Below are positions 12,200 through 25,918 of a stretch of DNA of 64,000 nt, one piece after another (within the stretch, counting starts at the first letter, position 1; the number at the start of each line of letters is the position of its first letter). This DNA is from Oscheius dolichura (lineage: Eukaryota > Nematoda > Chromadorea > Rhabditida > Rhabditidae), in NCBI GenBank assembly GCA_932521035.1, contig OW051497.1, forward strand, positions 496,001 to 560,000, in the 5' to 3' direction. The translations under genes were made by a program, and so were the position numbers. The notes under the pieces are model-generated. The model searched no databases, had not been told where the DNA came from, and saw nothing but the letters and a program-made list of their open reading frames with translations.

Positions 12200-15100
12200 T
12201 CTCGCCGTTCACCCTCGCTATTTTGTGGGGCAGCTATTGTTGACGGTTGAGGGACGCCAGCGGGCCGGGGCAGAGAGCGGCGAAATAGTGGAGAGTCGCG
12301 CGATACCCAGAGCAGAGACCAGACCCTGCTGGAAACATCTCTCAGCTGTTCGAATAGCTTCTAGATGGCTCTGTTGCTTCTATATTGAGACGGGGAAAAC
12401 AGAGCAGAAACGATTCATAAACAAGCGGAATGTCTATCGAGGATTCTAGAAAAGTTCCCCAGCTGCAAGTTGTAAAAAGAAGCAAGCAAAAAATGGGTTA
12501 GGCAAATGCAATTTACTCATTTTCGAAGAACGGAAAAGAGTAAAAACTTGATTATTTTATCAAAATTCTCGATGTTTTTCAGTTTTTCTTGGTATTCTTT
12601 CAGGTAACAACACTCAAGGACGCCTGTCAACTCGATGCGAAAACTGAACGTAAGAAAAGGAACGATTATATAAGGTTCTCGGGAGAAAAATCCTTATCAG
12701 AACCAGTTTGGGCCAAGGTAAAAAGCAGTCTTCTTTTTTTCTCTCCTGCGCTCTATTTTCCCCCTTGACACTTCCCCCAAAAAGTGGGCTAACGACTTCT
12801 GGAAATTATAGAACAACCTCTATTCTTTACAAATTCAAAGGGGGGAATGTTCTATAGTAAAAATTTATGAATATGATGCAGGTCGCCCCCTTGCCCACCT
12901 CCCCCGCCTAAAAATGGCATTCCCATGAAATGGGGACTACTAGCTACCGCCCTCTTCCTCCTAACTCATTTAACATTTTTGCAGCCGACTTTTGCCATTT
13001 ATATTCCCTACAAGACCAGGGAGAACTCTTCTCCTATGCGAGCAAGGCAATTAGCGAAATGAACGCCTCCTCTCACAAAATATGACTGCTCCAACTCCCT
13101 CTATTCGCTAATTAAACCCTTGGCCAGACCTGTCTACAAACTCGTGTCCTCTCTTTTAATCTATATGATCTCGGGGACGAGCCTCTAGCCCCTCATCTAA
13201 TTGAATTTCCGTACCAGGTAGAGGTTACTACACTTTCCTAGAAGATTTTTAATCAACTCGGCAGAGCCGGCCAGACTAATTGGCTAAAAATTTGACGAAT
13301 GTGCCCATTTGATTTGCTTGGATGGAAGATCTTTCGCTTCGTTAGGCTCACCGAATTATTTAAAATATGTACATAAATATGATCTTTTGAAGCGGGGAGA
13401 GGGGATATGGTCTTAAAAGGAATGGTCGGAGTGCTCCGAACATACCCAGAAAGTTTGGCTTCCTTTAGACGGCTCATTCCCTATTCAAAGTGTCTACTCA
13501 GGGGAAGATTAAAGGAAAAGACCAACCTCCTCGTACTCTGCCCTGCTTAATCTCTAACCAGTTCTAATCCAGTCCTTGTCTAGTAGGGGCTAGTGCTTCT
13601 TTTTCTCTCTCTCCCTGAAACCATAAGATTAGTAGGCTTCTCTAATGATTGTCCTTGTCCGGGGAGGGTTTAGAGATCCCTTGCACTTTGGAGGAAATAT
13701 CCTCATTCTGTCGTCGACGGCGGCTCCTGCCCTCCCCTCCCCGTATATACATTTCCCAGAAAAGGGGCTATAACACCGTTTCTCCTATCAGACTTTTGAT
13801 TCCAGCGAGACGTTTATTCCCGCTTATCCTCATGGTCTATGGAACCCCTTAAAAGATTCATATCCTTCCCCCTCCCGCTGGTTGATAATGACGCAGGAAA
13901 TTCTGGTGAGGTAGCGTACTGTGCACCGATTTTTGGGCAATTCGATACACAGATGTTAACTCGCCAGATACTGCGTTAACCCGTCCCTTTCTAGCATTAT
14001 TTCTTATATTTCTAACTATTCAAATTCCGGAAATACAGTCCCCGGGGAGGTCTAGTACAAAAGTTGGCAATGTACCCCCTCTAGGTGCTGTTAAAGTTCC
14101 GACCACGACAGATTTTCTGTTTATTCAGTCTAGCTATTCGATTAGAGCTGCCCCCGGCAATGTGCCATCCTGTACCACCTTTATGGGATTAGGTGAGGTA
14201 GCAGACGGAAGTACACGGCACTTTTGGCACCTGTCTTACGTCTCACCTCACCTATGACGTGAAACTGTTTCCTGCTCACATTCCCCTTCCTCAAAACAGG
14301 CAGAATCAGGTGAGGTTTTGAGGAGGCATATCCCGGATTGTGCACTATACCTCCGAAACATCTCACCTGATCACCTGGCTAAATTACCCCCTACCAGGTA
14401 TCACTTTCCCCCGGAAGCACGGCCTGGAGAGGTGGGAGTGCAGGGACTGTTGTGATTGATACAGACCTGACTCTTCATCTCCCCTGGCCATGCTGTTTCT
14501 TACAATCTGTTCCAAAAATTGAAAAAAAAGCAAGGAAATGGCCTACTTTCCCAGAAAATCCTAATTTCCTACGGAGGTTCGTTTATTTTCACATTATATT
14601 CACTTCTACACGTTATATTTCCGTCTACGGCACGTTATTTACTGAAATAATGAGCAAAATTTAATAAATATCTATTACCTCGTTCACATTACGGATTCGC
14701 AGCTGTATTTTCCATTTCAGGGGTATAGGAGATCTTTGACATCATCCTGACAAGATCTTCAAGGGGAAATCTGAAAATAAACAATTTCCATGGTTCTGTA
14801 GTGAAAGCATTGTACAAATTATAAATCAACTAAAAGGGAAAGATTGAAAATAATTTAGAAAGCGGCTCGTTTTTCTCTAAATTTGAACAAAAAGTGACGC
14901 TACACGGTACGCAGCATGATTTTCGCGGAGACGAAGTTTTTAACTTCTTTAAAGCGAAAATAATAAGTGTTTATTGATAAATAAGGGGCAATCTTTTCTA
15001 CAATGTATAAATTTAACGTTTAGCAGTTCAGCTATAGGTTTCCCTGTGAATCGATTCCATCGCTTTTTATCGCATATGATCGTTGTATTCAAAGATAGTC

Positions 15101-17430
15101 GGGATTGTCGGCACTGGGTTATTGTACATCTGTTAGGCGATTGGTTTTCTGCACTGGGAATTTATAAGAAGGCTGTAGACTATGCCAAACGGGTAGACGA
15201 AGATTGGCTGCTTGTATTCTCACGTCTAGGAAGCGCCAACCTGAAGTGAATTATTATACATGCCTCTTGTTCAACGACAGTTTTTTATTCCTTTGCTAGG
15301 CATTTTTGAGAATAGAAAGACGTCTGCTATCCTCTAGTTGCAGACAGACGTAACAGTTTAGCATTTTCCCTCATAGACATGATGATCTTGCTCTTTGGCT
15401 CTATTCGGATAAAGATGATGAAAAGCTGATTTCAGATTCAGATTAGGAATGAAGGATCCATTAGAGAAAACGTCTAATACCCTTACAGAAGACTACATTA
15501 AAACGCCATCGGCTTGATGATATCCCTGCACATTTCTGATGATCGTCTAAAAGCCCGGGAGTTCAGTCCTGGAAAGGTTTAGGAGACCTTCATTTCTACC
15601 AAAGGGTGTTTGATAGGGGAGAACAGCAAGAGGAGCAAATCGATTCAGCCCAAATTTACAAGAGAGTATAGTCGGAGTAGTACGCTGGGTAGCATCAGCT
15701 CCATATTTCGGAGCTGTTATTCCTAAGAAATGACTTGGTCACAAGTGGCGTCTATAATTTGCAGGGGTTTCCACTACCAAACCAGTTCCGATCTGTAGAG
15801 GATCGTCTCCAAGCCTCCCTAAAACTGAAAGGGGGTTGAATGCCAGTAGCCTAGTTATTTTCAAAAAGAAGTCTACTTTTTCACGAAAGGGGGGGGGGGG
15901 GGGCACCGAGTCCACATCTCCTCCGGTCCTCCAGTAGTTCTTGCGTCGGGAAAGTTTACTGTTGCTTGCAGCACAAGACTACTTTTCTGGTTGGCATTGG
16001 GATCGTTTTTTTGAGATTTGAAATTTCAGCTCCCGGGCGTTTCCTTTTCAGTATCGGGAAAAGCAGACCCGGAACTCGGCCACCTCTTGGTAAGCCCAAA
16101 ATGGAGGCTAACCGGGAGTTGCTTGTGAATTTTACGCTGTATTCACTGTCTTTTCTGGGAGATCTGAAACGACTTTCCTACTGATTGTTCTAAAACTTTT
16201 TTGGCTGAAATCCTGGTCCTTCGACCGATGTTCCCTTTATCTCCAGAGACCAAACCAGTTTTTTCCGCCCAGATTCTATAGCCAAAGTAGATATTACATC
16301 ATCGAGGGACGTCTTTTAGTATTCCATAAGTTATAAGTTTGCGAACCAGCCATCATCCTCTCTTATTCTCTCATTGTCGTCATTATGCTCGTCGACGTCT
16401 CTCCATGCGCATTTTTTATAGTCACACGGAGGGAGAGAGAAAGCTCGAAAAACTCTCGAGGGCTCAGATTACAAACCCCCATCTGCTAAAAGATTTTCTC
16501 TGGAATGATCTCCTGGGCAGACGAGATATGAAAGCAGAAATATTTATTATTAATTCTTTATAAAGTAAGAAGAACTAGCCATTTCTACGATGAAATTAAG
16601 AATTTGCTGACACAATAAGCAATAAAAAAGACCCAGAAGCCGTTCTAAAGGCTTCCCGAGACGCACATAAAAAGCAATATTACAGATAACGTAAGAGAAA
16701 GTCGGGAGAAAATAAATAAGGGCAAAAATGGCGGAAAACAAATCTACAGAGGAAAATAAAAGAGAAACTAGCACTTCTAACACCTGAATGTATTGAGATT
16801 CTTTTATTTTTTACTCATTTTGGAATGTTTCGTGATATTTGATGGTATTCTTTTTCACAATTTTAAATTCTACATTGTTCAAGAATAATTTAAAACTAAA
16901 AATGGGTTCAAACGACAAGATGGCAAGAATATACATAGCAAAATGTATTTTTTAAGATTTTCTGATTTCCTGACAATTTTTCTTATTAATTTCGCTAACA
17001 AGAATTAAAATGTAGACAAAACATTTGTTAAAATCACAAATAAACACAATTACCCGGGAAAATATGAATATTTTTGAGTTTATATATTATTTTAATTTTT
17101 TTTAGATTTTTGGCTTTGTACGTAAATGCAATATATACAAAATATTTGCATAAAAATGACTGAAAATGAAATAATGCCACAGTATTTTCTTAAATTAGAA
17201 CCGGGTTAAAATAATCGGTATTTCAGCACGAATTTTTTTCGTCACGGGACTATAATCTCTCTGGGGAAGGAAAACAAATATAATAATGAAATCTACATGA
17301 AAAATAAATGAAGTTTGCTAGAAAAGGAAAAGGTTTGCAACACCGCCTACGGGATGACATCATCGTTTTTGGAGAGGAGGGTGGTCTATTGAATGCTAGG
17401 CGGCATTTACATGAAAATCCTTGGGGCCTA
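12200..17430. other. Gene-free stretch
   Basis: About 5 kb without a supported gene. It holds a second heat-shock-like site (12444), a plus-strand TATATAAGG near 12668 (see findings), an imperfect GGTGAGG inverted repeat around 14190-14255, a 15-base poly-G run at 15889-15903, and AT-rich DNA at 16.8-17.3 kb. The 91-codon frame at 14974-15249 has no recognisable family. Confidence 0.4.
15889..15903 (+). repeat. Poly-G tract, 15 bases
   Basis: Uninterrupted G run, directly seen. Tracts of this kind can form G-quadruplexes and in C. elegans are deletion-prone without the DOG-1 helicase. Confidence 0.9.
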
Positions 17431-17434
17431 CACT

Positions 17435-20400
17435 TTAACGCGTTAGGATACCACGAGAGAAGGCGAATTTCGGATTCCCGCGGAGCTGACGATACAAATT
17501 GTAGCGGTTTATGGTCAGGGAGAGTTTCCTGTCATAGACGTACAGTACCGTTCGACCGTTGTCGTAGTTTCCACCGGCGCGGAAACGCTCAAACCGGAGG
17601 ACTTGCTTGTCCTGCGGTCGGGTTATGAAACATCCTTCCCAGTCCTTTTCTAAACTCGGGTCGACAGTGTCCATCATCTCCTGGAGGTGGTCAGACATGG
17701 GTGCCCATGCCCCGTGGACAACAAGCAGTGCACCGACTGTAATTTCTCCCTTCCGCCAGCGCTGAAAGATTTTTGTTTATTTGGATATTTGATAGGGTGT
17801 TATTCCATTAATGAGGCAGTATAAGGGAGGTTCAGTGCATAGTACTATTATAAACAGAAGCTCAAAATGTTCCTGAAACACCCAAAGCGGGCTTCAAATT
17901 ATATATTCGGGTACTGTAGCTTCAAATTTTGCCGGCCTTCCGCTTAAACGGACCGAGGAGAAAGTTTTTGGGGTCTTAACACGAGAGTCTGGAGTTCCCC
18001 CATTTTTGGTGGTCACTTTTGAATAACTCCACTCCTAGCTGGCCCTTTAAAAATTCGAGTTTCCCGGATTTTCAGCCCCTATAGTAACCTCCTCAGATCT
18101 CTTTATCTTCCTAACAGGGAAATGATGCAACCTGTTTGTGATAAGAAGCGCAAAACTTCCTCAAAGATGCACCGAAGCAAACATGTGCAACTTGTTCACA
18201 AGTCGTACAAATTGTGCTTTACCTACGTCTGTTTTCCTCGAAAATTGCATGGAGATAAAAACTTCGTTTCTGGCAAGAAAAAAGAAAATTAGTCATGGGA
18301 AAGGGCTTATTGAATTTTCCTGAGAATCATTTGATCTCGTGCGTAATTCTCCTCCGCGTTCTACTCATTAGCCGACGGAAATGCTCTTGTCGGAAGTCCT
18401 GTTATCAGTGTGAAAGTTCCTTCTACGTAATGGAACAGACTACCGTATCCTCCAGAAACCCACTAGACTCATAATCACAAGTTACGTAACAGGAAATGAG
18501 AGTAGTTTTTCTTAGCAGGAAATTACATACTGCCTCCTTGATTAAATCAGCTTGAAAAGTGGCAAATTTCCCAAGGAAACTAACCCGAGCAGTGTCGATG
18601 AAATAGTCCACCTCCCACGGAATGTTAGACTCCAGAAGGACGCAATTGAAGTTTCTCAATGGCACACGCTCAATAATGTTGCAATGGGAAACATCAACCA
18701 CCGAGTAGTTTAAGCAGCCTAGAGGAGATTTGTTATTCCATTCTCCTTCCGCGAGTTTACCTCTTTTGTAAATGGCTTTGAAGAATTCCTCGACGTCTTG
18801 AGAATGGGTAGAAATTGTGGAACGGACTGAGGCGACTCGAAGCTTGGAGGCCAGGAAAGTCTTGACAAAGAGCGGGATGTACCGATTCACCGCGTTGAAA
18901 TTCACCTATTTTCAATTTTTAGTCGATTAAAGGATGATTAAAACCTCATTGAAGTGAACAGTGAATCTGTCCGAGAGATACCCAAAATGGAGGGTCAGAG
19001 CCTCTTCCAGATTTCTGACGGCACAACGACCAACTTCAGACCTGCGGGTCTTTCCAAGGAAGCTCATGAAGCGATTGTTTGGCACCCATCCGTCTAGAAA
19101 GGAAACAATAGAGGCCGTATAGTTGCCGTTTTCTCAAAACACAAAATAACCCGGGGCTGGCGCCAATTTTGCCTCTTTCCTCTTCCTGATCTAAAACAAC
19201 TTTCGGAACTCTCTCTCTGATCTGCATAAGCTCGCGCCACTTTCCCAGAGACATTCCCTTTCTATACTGAACTTACGAAGTTTTTTGTAGAAATTCAATG
19301 AAAGCTGTGGGAAGACATCGTCACCCTGCATGACAATTATGCAATCTGGACGGCTGATGAGAACTATGGAAGAGGAATTGGGGTTCGTCTTGTGATCCAT
19401 TGATCGAATTGTGAAGGAGATGTCATCCTCGTAGTACCAGTTGATTCCCTGGAAATTTCTGCTCCGTTTTCTAACTGCCCGGCATCAGCAAACATCTGTA
19501 TGGCGCACATCAACTTTTAACGGAAATGCATGAGCAGGTGATAATCTTTGATGAAAAGTGATCCAAACACGAAAAACAATCTTTAAATTCACAGCCGTCA
19601 TCGGAGTCTACTAGGGAACGACTACAATCGTATAGTGAGAAGGGACAGAGTTTTTTAGGGGTTGAATTGAAAATTTACCAAGAATTGCAAATCTGTTTAC
19701 AGTACTTTTGGCCCCAGGAGCGAAAAACAAAGCAAAAGATCATTTTTTCACCTTTTTTGAGCTCATTTTAACCCAAAATAGGCTCTAAAAACAGTGTTTA
19801 ATCGGTAAAACTTCCCGCAGCCTTTGATTTTCAACGTTGCATCAATTTCGACATGGATGTCTTCGACTGATCCTGTAGGCTTACAGGATGATCTGGTCCG
19901 TCACTGCATGCTTTTCTCAGGCTCGTCTCTCCCTCGCGGTCCCCGGGAGAGAGAGGAAAAATAGAGCAATAAATAAACAAACAACATTGAGACCCCCGCG
20001 GCACTCCCCGTAATTATATCATAAGAAATGGAATAAAAGAATATGAAAAAAGACGGGGGGTCTCGAAAAGAATGAGAAGAGGAGAAAAAATCCCATTAAG
20101 TTAATTATTTCCACGCTGATTCCCCCCTCACGCAATAAAGAAAGCCGCGAAAATGTCAAAAGCCGAAAATTGGTAAACAAAAAGGTTTAATTGAAGATTG
20201 AGATGGAGCCAATTGTCGCGGGAAATGGCTAACGCGCGGCTTTAGGGTTCTTTTTGAATTTTGAATGCTAATCGGACCTTTAAAATAGAGGAAAGGACTC
20301 ACCAAATTGACGGAGATCTCCGGACGGGTGAAGCGATGCCGATTGTACTGGTAAATGTGTTCAAAGCGGCGGGAGACGAGGCGACAGCGCTGCACTTCGG

Positions 20401-20536
20401 CTCCTTTGGGCATTTTATTCATAATCTCGTAGAGAATCTCGTCCGGCAGGTCGAACAAGGACTTTTCCTTGCTACCATCATCAGAGGTTGACGGTTTTAA
20501 ACAGGAAATCATTCTGCACGACGAGACGACGGGCAT
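17435..20536 (-). CDS. F-box protein
   Basis: Exons 20536-20303, 19448-19277, 19093-18945, 18905-18531 and 17761-17435 join in phase to 418 aa. Residues about 28-75 form an F-box: FDLPDEILYEIMNKMPKGAE, then QRCRLVSRRFEHIYQYNRHR. F-box proteins bring substrates to SKP1-cullin ubiquitin ligases; nematodes have very large F-box families. The rest (FYKKL, WYYEDDISFTIRS, then a long C-terminal part with RTVLYVYDRKLSLTINRYN) is probably the substrate-binding region, but I recognise no named domain. The exon 3 donor is GTTTTAA, weak, but the 39-base intron contains an in-frame stop and must be removed. The exon 4 donor could be GTATGT at 18530 (used here) or GTAACT about 45 bases later in the same phase. 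Extra 5' exons may exist (see 20958-21232). Confidence 0.8.
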
Positions 20537-20957
20537 CTATGCTCCACGCAAAATCGATGAGGAGCGGAGGGCGTGTAACCACCAGCACGTGTGCCCTGTT
20601 ATGAACATCTGGGGATGCCAAGGGGTGGACCCACGGCTACTACGCCCCGAAAGGAGGGGAGGAGTTTCTCTCTCTCTTGTTGATTAGTCCTGCAGGAAAA
20701 ATGATATCAGTTCAGGGAAAAATTCCCAGTTCTTCACGTCAACCAGCGAAAATTCTCAGAAAAAAACGTAGAAAGTTCAAAATTTTACTGTAAACAGGAA
20801 CAGATCTGAGTGGGAATGGGGAGAACATCATGGATCGTTTCAGGACCCGGTGAATATTAACCGCTAACAATAATTCTAATAACCGTGCTCATTTTAGAAG
20901 GATCCGGGCTGATTTTACTAAAATTAAGTGAAGAGCTAAATTGAATTTAGGAAATAC

Positions 20958-21232
20958 CTTATCCTCCGGGAAACAACAGCCAGGCAGAAGTTGCGGAGAC
21001 ATTTCCTCAAGCTCATCTTTAAACAGAGTGAAAATTTGGGAAGCTGTTGTCCAGCAACTGAAAAGATAATCATAGATGAGCCCTGTAATTGTTGGTCAAG
21101 GAGATGCGCATTATCTCTACGGGCTAAATCCCACAAGGATGCACTTTTAGAGACTACAGTATCGTTCACCTGATACTTTGCTGCAAAGTAAGGTCTCTCA
21201 CGGTTTCCGCGTCCCCCTCGGCCACAGCTCAT
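20958..21232 (-). CDS. Possible 5' exons of the F-box gene, or a separate small gene
   Basis: Minus-strand exons 21232-21202 and 21082-20958 join in phase (donor C|GTGAGA, acceptor ATTACAG) to give MSCGRGGRGNR followed by LIYDYLFSCWTTASQIFTLF and ending PGCCFPEDK at donor AAG|GTATTT, phase 0. The F-box exon can also be entered in phase 0 just before its ATG at 20536 (GCATAG|ATG), so these 52 residues could be the true N-terminus of the F-box protein. That acceptor has a poor pyrimidine tract. I therefore keep it separate. Confidence 0.35.
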
Positions 21233-21239
21233 CTAACCT

Positions 21240-22940
21240 TTCCCCAATGCTCATTAGAGCAAGAACCTTTGCAGAATACTCTCGCTGATTTTTGGCAATT
21301 GGCTTAGTTTAAATAACGACGTGTAAACGTCACACAGAAGAGAGGGGAAGGATAATCGGAACAGTCCGGCCAAAGATCTCATTGACCGGAATAAGTAATG
21401 ATGTGACTGTCAGCCTCTTATAAGAGAATCCCCATCTTTAAAATAGATTTCAAGGTTTTCTATTTAAAGATCGGATGTGGTAAATCCTCTTGACTGGGAT
21501 TTTTAGAGATTCAAGGATAGTAAACATGCCCATGACGAGAGGAAGCATGCTTACCGGAACGGTAATCTGTGAAGTGAAAATTACTTATAAAAACGGGCCG
21601 AAAAGTAGGAAACAATGCTGAACAGGGGAGAGATTAATATTTACCCAAAGTCCGATTCTTCTCTCTAAGTCAGTAAATCAGGGAAAACCATGGAAACCCG
21701 AAATTTGACTCTTAGAGTGCCAGAAATCTCATGAATTCAGAAAAATTGAGTGTTTTTGGGTGAAATGAGAGAATCTGGACTTTTTTCACCTCGTTAGAAG
21801 GAAGCGTAGTGGAAGAAAAATGAGTAGCCTTATAGGGTAGCTGATTACTAGTGGGTGTAATTGGGTCCTATCAGACTCCCCGGCGTAGGAGAAAGTGTTC
21901 GATGGGTCATATTCCGTCTGTTAGTCTTTGAAAAATGACACGGATTGGGAGAAAAAAGAAAGGCTTACTCAAGTTGAATCAGCGTCTGGACGGGCGATTG
22001 TTGCTGCAAGACCAATGTGAGTCAGGATCCCGTCGTCAAAATATATTCCGGGCTGTAGAGAAAAGAACGGCCTATGAATTTCTAATGGGAAATCTGAACT
22101 TATGGCATAAGCTCGATGTTTACGAGCTGTTCTATAGTTTGGTTCGACAGGAAAGGGCTCAAACATTTTTTAAGGTTTGAACCAATCCAGACCGCAAAAA
22201 ATGCCCTCTAGATGAGGCAAAGGCCGTCTGTAGGCTCGGAAATTCTTGAACACTGATTCTGGCGCCAAAATTAAACTTTCAGAGAGAAACCCACAAGGAA
22301 TCTGCTCTCCGCCCTGTTATGTGTAAGTTTCGTTCCGATGATCAACTGCAAATTGCAAAAAGAACCTTATCCATCGTTCCGATCTCGTTTCTTCGTCACT
22401 ATCTACGTAATTGCTGACCGAGACTGTTAGAAAAAGTGTCTGTTGGGTGCTGCGCGATGGCCATCTTCGCTTCGCTTTCAGAGAACAAAATATTTTCGCT
22501 TTCTTGTCATTTTCTGGCCGCGTTGAGTAAAACGTTCACGTCTTTCCTGTCTTCACGTTGACCCCCAGTTATTTTTGTCTCACATATCGATAAATATATA
22601 GATCCGATGTCCTATAGCGATAAGACACGATCAGACAGACATTGCTCACCCAACGGGTGGGAACATTGCCTCACCGGGGCCGGCGAAAGAAATATCGTTT
22701 TGTCAAACGTGAAGACTCTTCTCTTTTTATATCTTTCTAACAACCGTTCCCTTGCCAGACTCTATCTTTTCTTTCATTGTTTTGAAACATGTGACCACAT
22801 TTCAGGACTTATTCAAATCAGCCATAAAATACGAGTGGCGTCACGCATATTTTAACCAGGAACTTTCTCCGCCGCACATTTTCAGAGTCACATCATGGGT
22901 GGAGGTTGGTTCTTTGCTTACTTATGTTCTATTCCTTATG
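21240..22940. other. Intergenic before the SLC26 gene
   Basis: No supported gene. Open frames are short and lack splice context. Confidence 0.4.
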
Positions 22941-22991
22941 TTTACAGAAAAAATACGATTTCATTCCTTGGATCACTTGGATCGCCCCCAC

Positions 22992-25901
22992 ATGAACCAA
23001 GTAAGCACGCTATCTCTACCGTAATCTTTAAATTTTGCATTAAAAATAGGGGAATGTTTGCCTGGGGAAGGATACAATCCGTTCAAAAGTCTTTATTTAA
23101 AAAAACTTACCGTATGTCGTTAATTGGAGGGTTTCCAGTGGGCGAGGGGACAATTTCTTCCCCGTTTACGATGCCAATTTAGACCGGGGATTCTGGAGAA
23201 AGGTTTAAAATAGAAATAACAAGAAGAAGCCGTTAGTGTTCATTTTCAGGCAGAATTTGATGAACAGTACGGATCAAAACAGCCGCTGGAACCTCCTTTA
23301 CAACGATTTAAAAGGAATATCAAGCGGGCTTTTCTATCCTCCTGCTATTCTAAAGATGCCTTCCTACTGTCCGTCGTCTCCTCCATGCCGATCCTTTCCT
23401 GGCTCCCTAATTACAAATGGAAGGATGATTTTATCTCCGACGTAATTGGAGGAACAACCTCCGGGATTATGAATATTCCCCAAGGAATTTCGTATTCCCT
23501 CCTGGCGGGAGTTGCTCCAGTTTATGGAATCTATGCTTCCTGTTTTCCAGCATTTTTCTACATGCTTTTCGGCACTTCAAAGCATACCTCCTTAGGTAAT
23601 TTTAATGTTTATTTTGAGAGATAAAGTGATTTTCAGGATCCTTCGCCGTTGTCGCCCTTATGGCGGGGATAGCTCGCGAACAAGTTATGGAAAAATATAT
23701 TGACGCAACGGCCATCCAAGTGGCGACTTGCATAGCTTTTAGCGTCGGGATTTGGCAGGTAAATTATCCGATTTCCGTTTAAGAATCCGTTTTCAGATTA
23801 TCTGCGGGTTACTTAGACTCCAATTTGTTTTATCCTTCTTCTCCGCTCCACTAGTTTCCGGGTTCTCTACAGGTTAGACCTTTACTCATTATTTTTGGTT
23901 GAAAACGGGAGAAACCTGGAATTTTTTGGCACGCTTTTGTATAGTTTTGAATTAGCATCGTCTACCCTATGTGCCATCGTAATTGAAAGAACGAGGAAGA
24001 AAAAAGACGGAAGAAGGAATCCCCTCTCTTCCCTGCTCTAGTTGAGTTAATTTCATGAGGAGCGACGTCCACCACCCACAGATTTTCGTCTTTTATTTGG
24101 AAAGAAGAGTGGATGAGGGTAATCATACGAGGAGACTAATGGATGGAGTTCAGGGAAACCGACGGGGGCTGCGGACTCATCGGGGATATCCAGGGGAGAT
24201 GCGAAACATACCCATAACTAGATTTGTAATCCATTTTAGCGCTTCCTTACACCCTTGGCCCTTTAAAAATTACCGAGCAGTCAAACAAAAGTTCACAAAG
24301 AGGAGAACACTGATACAATCTGTCCTTTTCTTTTCAGGTGCTGCTATGCATGTCTTCGTCACTCAAATAGATGACATCATGGGTGTTGTTGTCCCAAACG
24401 CCAGCGGACCCGGCTACCTGTTTACGGTTAGTTCAGAAGTTGACCTCTAAGGGACAAATTGTTATAGAGGATGAAGGATTTATTCCTCCGGGTGTCTCAA
24501 GCAAATCTAGCTACTGTGTTGATCAGTGTCTGTACAATCGCTTTTCTGGTTATTGGAAAAGAGCTCGTCTCCCCGCTGATCAACAAAAAAGTCAAGCTGC
24601 GGTTTCCCATCCCCTATGAGCTGCTGGCCATGATTGTGGCGACTATCCTCTCTGCTATCTTCTCCTGGAAAGTTTCATTGGGAGTCATGACTGTGGGAGA
24701 AATCCCCGCAGGGTAAGAGATCCTCAAATTTGAAATATTCTTCAACTTTTCAGCTTACCTTCTCCCTCACTTCCCGCTATGGAACTCTTCCCAGCTTGTT
24801 TCAAAGCCTCCATCTCTATCGCCATTGTCAGTATTGCTGTCCACGTCTCAATGGCCAAAATGCTGGCGAATCAGTTTGGATACAAAGTAGACGTCCATCA
24901 GGTAGAATTCTTACCGTATTTGTTTACAAGTATCTTATTTTTAAGGAACTGTACGCTCTGGGAATCAGCAGCACGTTGGGGTCAATGTTCCCCATCTACG
25001 CGGTCTCTACTGCTCTTGGAAGAACAATGGTAGCCGTCCGGAGTGGAACCAAAACTCAACTCTCTAACCTGTTTAGCTGTGCTCTTCTGATGGTTGTTAT
25101 CCTCTGGCTAGGACCATTCCTCACGGAACTGCCTAAGGTGGGCTCCTCTTCTCTAGTTTCTTATGTTTTCCCGTTTCAGTGTGTTCTGGCCTCGGTTATT
25201 GTGGTCGCCCTCCAGCCAATGTTTGAAAAATTCACGGAGCCGTGGAAGCTTTGGCCAGTGTCTAAATATGACGCCATTACTTGGATAGTCGCCTGCTTCT
25301 CTACAATATTCATCGATGTTATGGAAGGACTAGCTGTTTCTCTGATTTTCGCCGTGTTGACTGTAGTCATGAGGACACAATGGCCCCACTGGCAGTACTA
25401 TGTTCCAGCGAGTAAAAACGCCGACATGGCTATGTTCAGATTCGAAGGACCGTTGCAGTTTACTAATTCTGAAAGGTTGGCCGCCTATATTCTTATTTAA
25501 AATAGCGTTTTTCAGGTTTAAGAAGGGAATTAACTTCACTCTCTCTGAATGGGATCTAGAGAGACCTTCTCACTTCAGAAGACACCTAATCATTGACTGT
25601 TCTCCCATTGTTTACGTAGATTCTGTGGGAATTTCACAACTGAAAGAAATCTGCAAAGAACTTAGAGATCAAGACATTATGGTCCTACTCAGCGGAGTAA
25701 ATGGTATTTTTTGTAACAATTGACTTTTACAGTTTATTTTCAGCTGAGATTCGACAAGTCTTTCGCTCTACGCAATTCTATAAACTGGTTCCTAAGGAGC
25801 ATTTCTTCCCTTCTGTAGGAGATGCCGTCGGCTTTGTGAAAGCCCAAAGGTTAGAGGCTTTTGAAGCCATCGCTCCCCCGAAAGAGATCGTCATTGGTTG
25901 A
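22992..25901 (+). CDS. SLC26/SulP family anion transporter with STAS domain
   Basis: Eleven exons: 22992-23000, 23250-23595, 23637-23758, 23797-23872, 24338-24426, 24468-24712, 24754-24901, 24946-25137, 25180-25475, 25516-25703 and 25744-25901; all phases agree, 622 aa. After the N-terminal MNQAEFDEQYGS comes the SulP signature region GIMNIPQGISYSLLAGVAPV with VYGIYASCFPAFFYMLFGTS, then the membrane domain (QANLATVLISVCTIAFLVIG; MLANQFGY; ALGISSTLGSMFPIYAVSTA). The C-terminal STAS domain includes RFEGPLQFTNSERF and IVYVDSVGISQL. SLC26 proteins exchange sulfate, chloride, bicarbonate or oxalate across the plasma membrane; C. elegans has a sulp family. A TTTACAG at 22942-22948 before the ATG suits trans-splicing. 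Exon 8 uses an AAG acceptor. The tiny first exon is the least certain piece. Substrate cannot be told from sequence. Confidence 0.93.
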
Positions 25902-25918
25902 ATGTGGTCATTTTGTTA

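Noticed and set aside
14181-14366. Clustered GGTGAGG/CCTCACC motifs as a possible hairpin RNA
   Set aside because: The inverted matches are short and interrupted; no stable long stem could be read.
17308-17628. Plus-strand 106-codon frame
   Set aside because: Antisense to the last exon of the F-box gene, which is supported by a chain of in-phase exons.
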